64,000 nucleotides of DNA from an uncultured Roseovarius sp. GTDB lineage: Bacteria; Pseudomonadota; Alphaproteobacteria; Rhodobacterales; Rhodobacteraceae. Both the position numbers and the translations under genes were made by a program. This document shows, piece after piece, positions 1-7,887 of this stretch (positions are counted from its first letter, which is position 1; every line of letters begins with the position of its first letter). The notes beneath the pieces are model-generated. The model was not told where the DNA came from. It worked only from the letters and a program-made list of their open reading frames with translations, and ran no database searches. The stretch is from positions 3,824,001-3,888,000 of the forward strand of contig OX638333.1 in NCBI GenBank assembly GCA_951812895.1. The letters run 5' to 3'.

Positions 1-1046
1 TCTCGTCCCGTGCCAACAGCCTCGGCCACGTTGGCAAATCCATCCTGCTCCAGCAACCGGTCCAGCCCGCGCGCAATTTCACCGGCCAACGAAAGCCCGC
101 CGTAGATCAGCGCTGTATAAAGCTGCACCGCACTGGCTCCGGCCCTGATCTTGGCATAGGCCTGCTCGGCTGATCCGATCCCGCCCACACCGACCAAAGG
201 AATATCACCGCCTGACAGCTGCGAAAGCTGGGCCAGAACATGGGTCGATTTCTCAAACAGCGGTGCGCCTGACAATCCCCCGGCCTGATCCCGCGCCGCG
301 CTGACCAGACCATCGCGATCCAGCGTGGTGTTGGTTGCAATAATTGCATCCACCGTCGCCTCGCGTGCGACACCGACAACCTCACCCAGCTCTGCCTCGG
401 TCAAATCAGGCGCGATCTTCAGAAATACCGGAAGCGGTTGCTCCAACCAGTCACGCGCTTTCATTACACCCTTCAGCAAGCCGGCCAGCGCCTCAGCCCC
501 CTGCAAATCGCGCAGCTTTTCAGTATTGGGACTTGAGACATTAACCGTTGCAAAATCCAAATGCCGGCCACAATGGGAAAGCACCCGGGCAAAATCTTCG
601 GCCCGGTCCTCACTGTCCTTGTTTGCCCCGAGGTTCAGGCCGATCACGGCGTTCTGCGGCCGACCAGCCAGCCGTCCGGCTGCGGCTTCCATTCCTTCAT
701 TGTTGAACCCAAACCGATTGATCACCGCCCGGTCTTTACGCAGCCGAAACAACCGAGGCCGAGGATTTCCTGGCTGCGCCTTAGGCGTGACGGCGCCCAC
801 CTCGACAAACCCAAACCCAGCCTTGACCAAGGGCCCAAGCGCTTGAGCGTTCTTGTCAAATCCTGCGGCCAGCCCGACGGGGTTGGGCAATTCCAGACCA
901 GCCACTTGGGTTTTCAGACGCTGTGACGTTACGACACCTGGCAAAGGCGCCAGCCCCAGCCGTAGCGCAGTTAGGGCCAGCCCATGTGCCCGCTCAGGAT
1001 CACACCGATGCAACAGGGCAAGGCCAAGTCGCTCAACCGGCGTCAT
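1..1046 (-). CDS. pyrD: Dihydroorotate dehydrogenase (quinone), class 2, 3' end cut by window edge
   Basis: Oxidises dihydroorotate to orotate at the inner face of the membrane with quinone as acceptor, the fourth step of UMP synthesis. About 348 residues are visible. They show the N-terminal helical part followed by a flavin TIM barrel with the glycine-rich [12 protein letters not shown] segment, the NVSSPNT catalytic-serine stretch, IATNTT, and the phosphate-binding GVGGIGS motif. The ATG at 1044-1046 overlaps the stop of the upstream DUF952 gene (ATGA), so the two are probably translationally coupled. Class 2 enzymes are usually about 335-355 residues, so only a few C-terminal residues should lie outside the window. 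Confidence 0.95.
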   Translation of the reverse strand, partial: MTPVERLGLALLHRCDPERAHGLALTALRLGLAPLPGVVTSQRLKTQVAGLELPNPVGLAAGFDKNAQALGPLVKAGFGFVEVGAVTPKAQPGNPRPRLFRLRKDRAVINRFGFNNEGMEAAAGRLAGRPQNAVIGLNLGANKDSEDRAEDFARVLSHCGRHLDFATVNVSSPNTEKLRDLQGAEALAGLLKGVMKARDWLEQPLPVFLKIAPDLTEAELGEVVGVAREATVDAIIATNTTLDRDGLVSAARDQAGGLSGAPLFEKSTHVLAQLSQLSGGDIPLVGVGGIGSAEQAYAKIRAGASAVQLYTALIYGGLSLAGEIARGLDRLLEQDGFANVAEAVGTGR

Positions 1047-1381
1047 TCAACACCCGCCGGAAACTGATGCACGCCGTCGAACAAGGGCAAAGGCTGCGCC
1101 CACCTAACCTCTGAAAGGTTGAGCGCGCGATAAAGATGCGGGAACAAGGCCCCTCCCCGCGATGGCTCCCACTTCAAAGCCTGGCCCAGATCATCTGCCT
1201 CAACCGCTGCCAGCATCAGATCATCCGCCCCGGCAAAATGTTTATCCGCCGTCTCGGGTGCCTGTTCAATTGTAGAGAAATGGATGAACCCGTCGGCCAG
1301 ATCAATGGGAGCACCGGATGTCTTGCCCTCGGCGCGCAGCGCGGCCCATTCAGACTGGCGAAATATCTTGTAAATCAGCAT
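1043..1381 (-). CDS. DUF952 family protein
   Basis: A 112-residue protein with the DUF952 signature: an N-terminal IYKI strand, a GFIHFST motif near residue 32 and a central FPHLY segment. The family has no firmly established biochemical role, and I do not assign one. The stop codon overlaps the pyrD start by four bases, so it is the first visible gene of a two-gene minus-strand unit. It is divergent from the 5'-nucleotidase gene, with about 108 bases between the starts that must hold both promoters. The length is normal for the family. Confidence 0.85.
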   Translation of the reverse strand: MLIYKIFRQSEWAALRAEGKTSGAPIDLADGFIHFSTIEQAPETADKHFAGADDLMLAAVEADDLGQALKWEPSRGGALFPHLYRALNLSEVRWAQPLPLFDGVHQFPAGVE

Positions 1382-1489
1382 GCCCGGGTCATGCCCCGCC
1401 GATTTCCCAAGGTCAAGCTTGAAGGTTTTGACATGGGCCCTGTCAACGCGTCAGGATAGGGTCATCTCAAAAAACCGGAGCCTGCTGCT

Positions 1490-3064
1490 ATGCCCGCCCC
1501 TAAATCCCTCCTGACTGCCGCCCTGACCGCGCTTTGCCTGTCCACCACGCAGGGATTAGCGGACTATACGCTTACCATCCTGCACACGAATGATTTTCAC
1601 GCCCGGTTTGAGCCTATCAACAAATACGATTCCTCCTGCGGGCACGAAGATAACGACGCAGGCAAGTGCTTTGGTGGTTCTGCCAGGCTGTTAACCGCGA
1701 TCAGAGCTGCCCGTGCGCGTGTTGAAAACCCGGTCCTGTTCGATGGCGGGGATCAGTTTCAGGGCACTTTGTTTTATACTCAGTACAAGGGCAAGCTAAC
1801 CGCCGAAATGATGAATGCCCTGGGTTACGACGCGATGACCGTTGGCAATCATGAATTCGATGACGGGCCAGAGGTGTTGCGCGGTTTCATGGACGCCGTC
1901 GCGTTTCCGGTGCTGATGTCCAATGCCGATGTCTCAGGAGAGCCACACCTGGCCGGGAAGCTGCGCAAATCCACGGTGATCGAACGCGCAGGTGAGCGCA
2001 TCGGACTAATCGGCCTGACACCGCAGAACACCGACGAGCTGGCCAGCCCCGGGCCCAACATCATCTTTACCGATCCCGTGCATGCCGTTCAGGCCGAGGT
2101 CGACCGCCTGACCGCCGACGGCGTCACCAAGATTATTGTGTTAAGCCACTCCGGCTATCGCACCGATCTGCACGTGGCCCGCGAAACGACCGGGGTGGAT
2201 GTCATCGTTGGCGGTCATTCCAACACCTACCTGCATTCGGAAGACGAGGATGCCGCCGGGCCCTACCCGACCATGGTGGGAAACACCGCCGTGGTTCAGG
2301 CCTATGCCTATGGCAAGTTTTTGGGAGAGCTGAAGGTGATGTTTGACGACACCGGCACCATCACCACTGCCACCGGCGCGCCGGTTTTGATGGATGCAGG
2401 CGTGGCCGAAGATGCCGATGTCAAATCCCGTATTGCCGAGGCTGCGATTCCACTTGATGCGATCCGCAATCGCGTCGTGGCAGAAACATCCGCCGCGGTT
2501 GATGGCGACAAAACAACCTGCCGCGCCGCAGAATGCCAGATGGGCACCCTCGTGGCCGAGGCCATGCTGGCCCGCGTACGGGGTCAGGGCGTTGAAATCG
2601 CAATACAAAATGGCGGCGGCCTACGAGCCAGTATTGACGCCGGCCCGGTCACAATGGGCGAAGTTCTGACCGTTTTGCCGTTTCAGAACACGCTTTCTAC
2701 TTTCAGAATCACTGGCGCCACTCTGTTGGAAGCTCTTGAAAATGGGGTGAGCCAGTTCGAGGATGGCGCAGGCCGGTTCACTCAGGTGGCCGGGATGCAG
2801 TACAGATTTGACCCAAATGCCCCGTCGGGCGCCCGTATTCGCGATGTGACAGTAGACGGCAAACCGCTTGATCCCGAGCGGCTTTATTCCGCAGTGTCCA
2901 ATAATTACCTCCGCAATGGTGGTGATGGATACACCATGCTGCGGGATGCGCAGGATGCGTATGATTTTGGACCTGATGTGGCCGAAGTTCTGGCGGACTA
3001 CCTTGCGTCGCAGCAACTTTATACCCCTTTCACTGATGGGCGTATTCAGCGTGTGAGCGACTAA
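1490..3064 (+). CDS. Periplasmic 5'-nucleotidase / UshA-type metallophosphatase
   Basis: A 524-residue secreted nucleotidase of the UshA/CD73 architecture. Residues 1-24 form a signal peptide with a cleavage-like site after GLA. The N-terminal metallophosphatase domain has the di-metal ligands HTNDFHAR (32-39), GGDQFQG (86-92), GNHEFD (119-124), an SHSG histidine and GGHSNT. The C-terminal 5_nucleotid_C domain carries NGGGLRA and a PFQNTL substrate-binding stretch. Such enzymes release phosphate and nucleosides from extracellular nucleotides. GGAG lies nine bases before the ATG. The gene stands alone on the plus strand, and its exact substrate is not predictable from sequence. Confidence 0.93.
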   Translation: MPAPKSLLTAALTALCLSTTQGLADYTLTILHTNDFHARFEPINKYDSSCGHEDNDAGKCFGGSARLLTAIRAARARVENPVLFDGGDQFQGTLFYTQYKGKLTAEMMNALGYDAMTVGNHEFDDGPEVLRGFMDAVAFPVLMSNADVSGEPHLAGKLRKSTVIERAGERIGLIGLTPQNTDELASPGPNIIFTDPVHAVQAEVDRLTADGVTKIIVLSHSGYRTDLHVARETTGVDVIVGGHSNTYLHSEDEDAAGPYPTMVGNTAVVQAYAYGKFLGELKVMFDDTGTITTATGAPVLMDAGVAEDADVKSRIAEAAIPLDAIRNRVVAETSAAVDGDKTTCRAAECQMGTLVAEAMLARVRGQGVEIAIQNGGGLRASIDAGPVTMGEVLTVLPFQNTLSTFRITGATLLEALENGVSQFEDGAGRFTQVAGMQYRFDPNAPSGARIRDVTVDGKPLDPERLYSAVSNNYLRNGGDGYTMLRDAQDAYDFGPDVAEVLADYLASQQLYTPFTDGRIQRVSD

Positions 3065-3075
3065 CTCCCTGGAGC

Positions 3076-3116
3076 TCTGCCCCAGACCCCGAGGTATTTA
3101 AAGCAAGAAAGAAGCA
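3076..3116 (+). repeat. Possible Rhodobacteraceae intergenic repeat, degraded copy
   Basis: Just after the nucleotidase stop the sequence reads GCCCCAGACCCCGAGGTATT followed by a purine-rich AAGCAAGAAAGAAG tail. Its general form resembles a GC-rich block plus AAG-rich tail that I remember following many genes in Roseobacter-group genomes. A related-looking block lies at 48905-48985. Two degenerate copies in one window are weak support. Confidence 0.3.
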
Positions 3117-3189
3117 CCTGACTCTACTCGCTGATGGCCAAACTGGATTTTCCGCGTTATAGCGGCGCAAATTATCCAAGGATGCAGCC

Positions 3190-3810
3190 ATGGCCGAGAC
3201 AGAACAGCCCCAGATCTATCTCATCACCCCGCCAGAGATTGAGCTGTCGAGCTTTTCCGACACGCTCGCCCGGGTGCTGGATGCCCATGAAGTGGCTTGT
3301 GTTCGGCTTGCCCTGTCCACCCACGACGAAACTGAGCTATGTCGTGCTGCTGATGCCTGCCGTGACGTCACCCATGCACGCGACATCGCGCTGGTGATTG
3401 AGACGCATTTTGTGCTGGCTGACCGGCTTGGTCTAGATGGTGTACACTTAAATGATGGCGCCCGCTCTGTCCGGGCCGCGCGCAAGGCACTTGGAACTGA
3501 TGCGATCGTCGGAGCATACTGTGGCCCCTCCCGGCATGAAGGTATGAATGCCGGGGAAAGTGGCGCCGACTATGTCAGCTTTGGACCAGTTGGCGTGACC
3601 TCACTTGCCGGAGGAGAGCAGGCAGAACGTGAGATTTTTGAATGGTGGTCTCAGATGATCGAAGTGCCGGTTGTCGCCGAAGGCGCACTGGACACCGGGT
3701 TGATGAAAAATTTGTCCTCAGTAACGGATTTTTTTGGAATGGGCGACGAAATCTGGCGATCAGATGATCCGATAAACACGCTTAAAGAATTCGTCGCGGC
3801 GATGACTTGA
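3190..3810 (+). CDS. Thiamine phosphate synthase-like (ThiE/TenI fold) protein
   Basis: A 206-residue TIM-barrel protein related to thiamine phosphate synthase, which joins HMP-pyrophosphate and the thiazole phosphate. Recognisable pieces are YLITPP at the N-terminus, GLDGVHL near residue 80, a VGAYCG strand and the YVSFGPV phosphate-side strand. It is divergent: the usual GPVF-x-T-x-TK pyrophosphate loop is replaced by FGPVGVTSLAGG, and the final GG-I phosphate motif reads VAEGAL. It may therefore be a paralogue without full ThiE activity. AAGGA lies seven bases before the ATG. No TPP riboswitch is visible upstream, and no other thi gene is in the window. Confidence 0.7.
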   Translation: MAETEQPQIYLITPPEIELSSFSDTLARVLDAHEVACVRLALSTHDETELCRAADACRDVTHARDIALVIETHFVLADRLGLDGVHLNDGARSVRAARKALGTDAIVGAYCGPSRHEGMNAGESGADYVSFGPVGVTSLAGGEQAEREIFEWWSQMIEVPVVAEGALDTGLMKNLSSVTDFFGMGDEIWRSDDPINTLKEFVAAMT

Positions 3811-3986
3811 TTTCGCGCGGATCAGCGGCAATTTTTTCGTTCGTCAGGCGCCGCTCGGCCACGATCTGAGTTTTGTAAAAAAGTATGTATAGTTCTTATA
3901 CTTTGTTACAATTTTCATGATGTGAAATTTGTTTGTTTAGCAGCTTGCAAATTGAAAAGAACGGCGGCCGGTAAATCTCCAATAAT

Positions 3987-5138
3987 TCATTGAAGTCCGC
4001 GCAGAACAGCTTTGGCCGCACGTAGCCCCGGATTCTCGCCACCCCGTCCCAACCGTTCCATCGTAAGCTTCATCGCGGCAATCTGTTCATCCGGGTTATC
4101 CATAAGATTCAAAAGCTTAGGATGGATAATTTCCGGACGACATTCCTTGCCAAGGCATTCCGGTATGACGCGAGTTTCGGTTACAAGATTCACCAAGGTA
4201 AGCGTATCAATCTTGATCATTCTGGAAATAATAGCGCGCGTGATCGGGTTCGCATCATAGGCAATCAACATCGGCGTTCCCGCTGCCGCCAGTTCAAGAG
4301 AAACCGTTCCAGACACAGCAAGCGCCCAATTCGCAGCGGCAAAAGCCGTTTGTTTTTCAATGGTATAATCAGCTATATTAATGTCTTTTGGTGACATCAC
4401 CAGTGGGTTCCCTGGCCAATCCGACACAAGTTCCCGCACCTGCGCGTCCCGCGAGGCCGTCGTGGGTAGGATCAAGCGCAACTCAGGTTTTTGCTCGTAT
4501 ACACGTTTTATTGCTTCTGCAAAGATCGGACCATGTCGCGCCACCTCGCCCTTGCGGGAGCCTGGAAGGACCATCAACAGCGGTGCGTTGCCTAACCCGC
4601 GCTTTGCTCTAAACTGTTGAATTTCTTCTTCTTTTACTTGCCGTTCGTCCACGACGGGATGTCCGACAAAATCACAATCCATCCCGGCCTTCTGCATATA
4701 GGGCGGCTCAAACGGTAAAAGCGCCAGAACCTGATCGATGACCTTGGCCATTTTTTCTGCGCGTCCCGCGCGCCAGGCCCAGACCGAAGGTGCCACGTAA
4801 TGCACTGTTCTTATGGGGCTTTTTTTCTTTACCAATTTGGCAACACGTAAACAAAAATCCGGGCTGTCAATGGTGATCAGAACATCCGGCTTTGCGTCCA
4901 ACACGGCCTCTGCCGTTTGATGCAACCGGCGCCTAAGTTCCGGATATTTCGGCAGAACTTCGGCAATTCCCATAACGCTCAGTTCTTCCATGGGGAAAAG
5001 GGACTGCATGCCTTCAGCCTGCATCAACGGGCCGCCAACACCCTGAAATTCAATGCTTTCCAGTGACTTTAATCCGGCCATCAAAGATGCGCCAAGCCGG
5101 TCCCCTGACGCTTCTCCGGCAACCAAGAAGACGCGCAT
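3987..5138 (-). CDS. lpxB: Lipid-A-disaccharide synthase
   Basis: A GT19-family glycosyltransferase that condenses lipid X with UDP-2,3-diacylglucosamine to form the lipid A disaccharide on the inner membrane. The protein is 383 residues, normal for LpxB. It has the N-terminal GEASGD motif, HYVAPSVWAW in the middle, and the C-terminal donor-site sequence VLPGSRKGE. The chosen ATG at 5138 has AAAGGA six bases upstream and overlaps the lpxI stop (TGATG). A GTG one codon earlier is possible but poorly placed. It is the last gene of the envelope operon; the downstream 170 bases are AT-rich with no clear hairpin. Confidence 0.97.
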   Translation of the reverse strand: MRVFLVAGEASGDRLGASLMAGLKSLESIEFQGVGGPLMQAEGMQSLFPMEELSVMGIAEVLPKYPELRRRLHQTAEAVLDAKPDVLITIDSPDFCLRVAKLVKKKSPIRTVHYVAPSVWAWRAGRAEKMAKVIDQVLALLPFEPPYMQKAGMDCDFVGHPVVDERQVKEEEIQQFRAKRGLGNAPLLMVLPGSRKGEVARHGPIFAEAIKRVYEQKPELRLILPTTASRDAQVRELVSDWPGNPLVMSPKDINIADYTIEKQTAFAAANWALAVSGTVSLELAAAGTPMLIAYDANPITRAIISRMIKIDTLTLVNLVTETRVIPECLGKECRPEIIHPKLLNLMDNPDEQIAAMKLTMERLGRGGENPGLRAAKAVLRGLQ

Positions 5139-5944
5139 CACAGATCCTTTGCGATCAGGAAAAGCCCAAGGTCCCGCACCGCTTGCAATGTTTTTTCGCG
5201 TTCCAAAATCATCACCCTGCCCGCTTCTACAACGAGACCCGCCAATCCTGCATCGGAAACGGAGCGAATGGTTTGTGGCCCGATAGCAGGCATATCTATG
5301 CGAAGGTCTTGGTCTTTTTTCGCTGATTTGACGAAAACACCTTTGTAATTTCTACGGTATTTCTCTGGTGTCGCAGCTACGAAATTCAATAGTGCGTCCG
5401 TCCCCTGAACCGTTTCGATCCCCAGGCACTGCCCCAACGCGACAACACATCCCTGGCCAACGTCCAACGGGGAAAGGCCCGACAAAATTTCGCCCGCCCG
5501 CTGGATATCTGTCAGCTCTTGCAAACTGGGTTCCGGGCCGATTTTCAGTCCGTTGTCAGCAACGAGTTCAGGTGCCAATTCAGATGCGCCGACGATTATA
5601 AAGCCTTGTTCTTCAAATATTTTTATAACAGTTCGCAGTAAAGCATCGTCGCCAAGGCCAATTGCCTGAAACAACTCCGGTGCGATAGCCTGCATGGTTT
5701 GGTCAAATTTCTCTGGGTCTAATTGCGGTCGTACGAGTGAGCCGGCAAAGACCACCTGTTTCCGACCGTCAGCCTTCATTGCCTCGAATAGTGAACCGAT
5801 CTTTTCTAGGCGATGCTCTTTCGAGCGTGGCCTAAGCCTGCTTGGGACGCCTTCCAGCGTATAGACACCCGCATCTGGGCAGGCTGCGGCGAGCTCGACC
5901 GGCAACGCACCGTCACACGCGATGATGGCAACATCTTTCGGCAT
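5138..5944 (-). CDS. lpxI: UDP-2,3-diacylglucosamine pyrophosphatase LpxI (DUF1009)
   Basis: Hydrolyses UDP-2,3-diacylglucosamine to lipid X and UMP, feeding LpxB directly downstream. It is the alphaproteobacterial, non-homologous replacement for LpxH. The 268-residue protein starts with the IIACDGALP nucleotide-fold motif and has the C-terminal VSDAGLAGLVVEAGR segment, in which the Asp of the DAGL motif corresponds to the family's catalytic aspartate. It lies between lpxA and lpxB in the order typical of Rhodobacterales, with a one-base overlap into lpxB and four bases after lpxA. Confidence 0.96.
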   Translation of the reverse strand: MPKDVAIIACDGALPVELAAACPDAGVYTLEGVPSRLRPRSKEHRLEKIGSLFEAMKADGRKQVVFAGSLVRPQLDPEKFDQTMQAIAPELFQAIGLGDDALLRTVIKIFEEQGFIIVGASELAPELVADNGLKIGPEPSLQELTDIQRAGEILSGLSPLDVGQGCVVALGQCLGIETVQGTDALLNFVAATPEKYRRNYKGVFVKSAKKDQDLRIDMPAIGPQTIRSVSDAGLAGLVVEAGRVMILEREKTLQAVRDLGLFLIAKDL

Positions 5945-5948
5945 ATGT

Positions 5949-6752
5949 TTAATCCGTGCCGGGTGTCAGAAATGAGCGGTCACTGTTTGCGGTTACAAAA
6001 TCTACAATTTGTTGGACATATTCACTATCGGTTTCCTCTCCAAGCCGCTTAGCGCGGTCCTGAAAGGCCCCTTCCCCCTGTGCAAGCATCTGGAAGGCTG
6101 TCCGCAGTGCAGTAATGTCAGAGCGTGCGACACCCTTGCGTTTAAGGCCGATGAGGTTCAGCCCATCCAACTCGCCCCGTGATGCCTGAACGAGGCCGTA
6201 GGGGATAACATCATTGGTCACCATTGTGACCGCACCAATAATAGCACCTTTACCAATGCGAACAAATTGATGAATGCCGCTCAGACCGCCGATGATCACA
6301 TCATCGTCGATTAAACAATGGCCCGCAACCGCTGCATTATTAACGACAATTACCCGATCGCCGATCTGTACATCATGGGCGATATGACATCCCGCCATGA
6401 ACAGCGCATCATCGCCAACCCGGGTGATGCCGCCGCCACCGCCAGTGCCCGTATTTATCGTTACATTCTCACGAATTCTGCTTCTGTCGCCAATGACGAG
6501 TTTTGTCTTTTCGCCCTTGAACTTTAAGTCCTGCGGAATCTCTCCAATGCAGGCAAAGGGAAAGATTGTGCAATCTTCGCCGATACTTGTGTCCCCCGTG
6601 ACGACAACATGTGATTTCAGTACACCCCTGTCACCGATTTCAACGTCAGGACCAATATGACAAAACGGACCAATCTGGCATCCCTGCCCAATCTTGGCCC
6701 CCTCTTCCACAATTGCAGCAGGGTGAATTTGCGTTTCGGGCAACGCTGACAT
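5949..6752 (-). CDS. lpxA: Acyl-ACP--UDP-N-acetylglucosamine O-acyltransferase
   Basis: Transfers a 3-hydroxyacyl chain from ACP to UDP-GlcNAc, the first step of lipid A synthesis. The protein has left-handed beta-helix hexapeptide repeats through roughly residues 10-190 (for example IGDRGVLKSHVVV and IGEDCTIFPF), with the catalytic His in the GCHIAHDVQIG turn and a helical C-terminal domain. I chose the ATG at 6752 because AAGGAG stands eight bases before it; in-frame ATGs one to two codons upstream leave too little spacing. This gives 267 residues, the usual size. The gene follows fabZ closely and shares its ACP-linked substrate pool. Confidence 0.97.
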   Translation of the reverse strand: MSALPETQIHPAAIVEEGAKIGQGCQIGPFCHIGPDVEIGDRGVLKSHVVVTGDTSIGEDCTIFPFACIGEIPQDLKFKGEKTKLVIGDRSRIRENVTINTGTGGGGGITRVGDDALFMAGCHIAHDVQIGDRVIVVNNAAVAGHCLIDDDVIIGGLSGIHQFVRIGKGAIIGAVTMVTNDVIPYGLVQASRGELDGLNLIGLKRKGVARSDITALRTAFQMLAQGEGAFQDRAKRLGEETDSEYVQQIVDFVTANSDRSFLTPGTD

Positions 6753-6757
6753 ACGCA

Positions 6758-7222
6758 TCACTCCTTGGGAAGGTCCATCATCGCGGTGAACTCAGCCTCT
6801 GACGCCAACTCGCCTTCCACCTCAGCCACACCCTGAAACTTCCAGACTTTGCCACCCGGTTTGCCACGCAGCGTGGTTAAGCGCATTTCAAGAACATCGC
6901 CGGGGACCACCATCCGCCGGAATTTGCAATTGTCGATTGACATGAAATAGACCAGCATATTGCGGTCAGCCATGTCCAGCGCAGTGCCCACCATTACAGC
7001 CGCGGTCTGAGCCATCGCTTCGACAATGGTTACACCGGGCATGATTGGTTTTCCAGGAAAATGGCCCTGAAAATGGGGTTCGTTCATCGTGACATTTTTT
7101 ATGCCCAACGCAGTTTGATACCCATCAATGTTGATCACCTTGTCAACCAGCAGGAATGGATAACGGTGCGGAATGAGCCGCTGTATCAGGTGGATATCCG
7201 CGCATTTTAGCGACTCTGTCAT
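6758..7222 (-). CDS. fabZ: 3-hydroxyacyl-[acyl-carrier-protein] dehydratase FabZ
   Basis: Dehydrates 3-hydroxyacyl-ACP in fatty acid elongation and so competes with LpxA for the same substrate. The 154-residue hot-dog fold protein has the [11 protein letters not shown] segment, the catalytic His in HFQGHFPG and the catalytic Glu in [17 protein letters not shown] lies six bases before the ATG. The gene sits between skp and lpxA in the conserved envelope operon. The C-terminus is slightly longer than in the E. coli enzyme but normal for alphaproteobacteria. Confidence 0.97.
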   Translation of the reverse strand: MTESLKCADIHLIQRLIPHRYPFLLVDKVINIDGYQTALGIKNVTMNEPHFQGHFPGKPIMPGVTIVEAMAQTAAVMVGTALDMADRNMLVYFMSIDNCKFRRMVVPGDVLEMRLTTLRGKPGGKVWKFQGVAEVEGELASEAEFTAMMDLPKE

Positions 7223-7291
7223 GGTGCGTCCCTTTGCCTAAGCTTTGGTGCGTTTCCTAACAAGTAGAGGAATTGTCAGCAAGTACAGGTT

Positions 7292-7885
7292 CTACTCGTC
7301 TGAAGTTTCATTGGGAACGTCATCTTTGCCTGCCGGGCTTTCAACAAGGCCGTCTCCGAACTCGCGGTCGATACGTGATATTGCAATATCAGTGATATCG
7401 ATAACATCTACCCGCAGCAGAATACTGCGATTGTTCAAGACGACAACCCCGCCAGCTTCGCGCATGAGTGAAACCAGAACAGGTTCGACCGTTTTCATAA
7501 AAAAAACCGGAGCACGTTCACGCTCGCGTTCCAGGTCCAATATCTGACGCTCGCTGTCGCGTCGAATTTCTTGGACTTTGGCGTCGAACGCATCTGCCAT
7601 TTGACGAAATTCTTCGGGCGAGGTTTCCGTACGAAGGTCTGTCAGTTGTTTCTCTTCAAGTTCGAGAACAGCTTGAATTTCCTGGTTTCTTGAAACCAGT
7701 TGCTCGCGCTTCGCCTGGATCTCTTCAGAGAGGCGTTGACCCATTTGCGTTTCCGCAAAGAGGCGTTCTGCATCAAGTGAAAGAATTTCACTCTGCACCA
7801 CGCCAACATTTTGAGCAGTCGCATTTGCCACGTTTAAAAAAGTGGCGCTCATCACCACTAAAATTAGACGAAGCATTTTCAGCAT
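7292..7885 (-). CDS. OmpH/Skp family periplasmic chaperone
   Basis: A 197-residue protein with an N-terminal signal peptide (hydrophobic core RLILVVMSATFL, cleavage near residue 24) followed by VGVVQSE, the typical first strand of Skp/OmpH. A long charged coiled coil rich in Glu, Gln and Arg spans about residues 45-120 and forms the tentacles that hold unfolded outer-membrane proteins. The start is only two bases after the bamA stop, which fits coupled expression with the beta-barrel assembly machinery. The C-terminal tail is acidic and likely disordered. Confidence 0.9.
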   Translation of the reverse strand: MLKMLRLILVVMSATFLNVANATAQNVGVVQSEILSLDAERLFAETQMGQRLSEEIQAKREQLVSRNQEIQAVLELEEKQLTDLRTETSPEEFRQMADAFDAKVQEIRRDSERQILDLERERERAPVFFMKTVEPVLVSLMREAGGVVVLNNRSILLRVDVIDITDIAISRIDREFGDGLVESPAGKDDVPNETSDE

Positions 7886-7887
7886 GT

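Noticed and set aside
3065-3189. TPP riboswitch before the thiE-like gene
   Set aside because: No conserved CUGAGA or paired thi-box elements are present; the space holds a repeat-like block instead.
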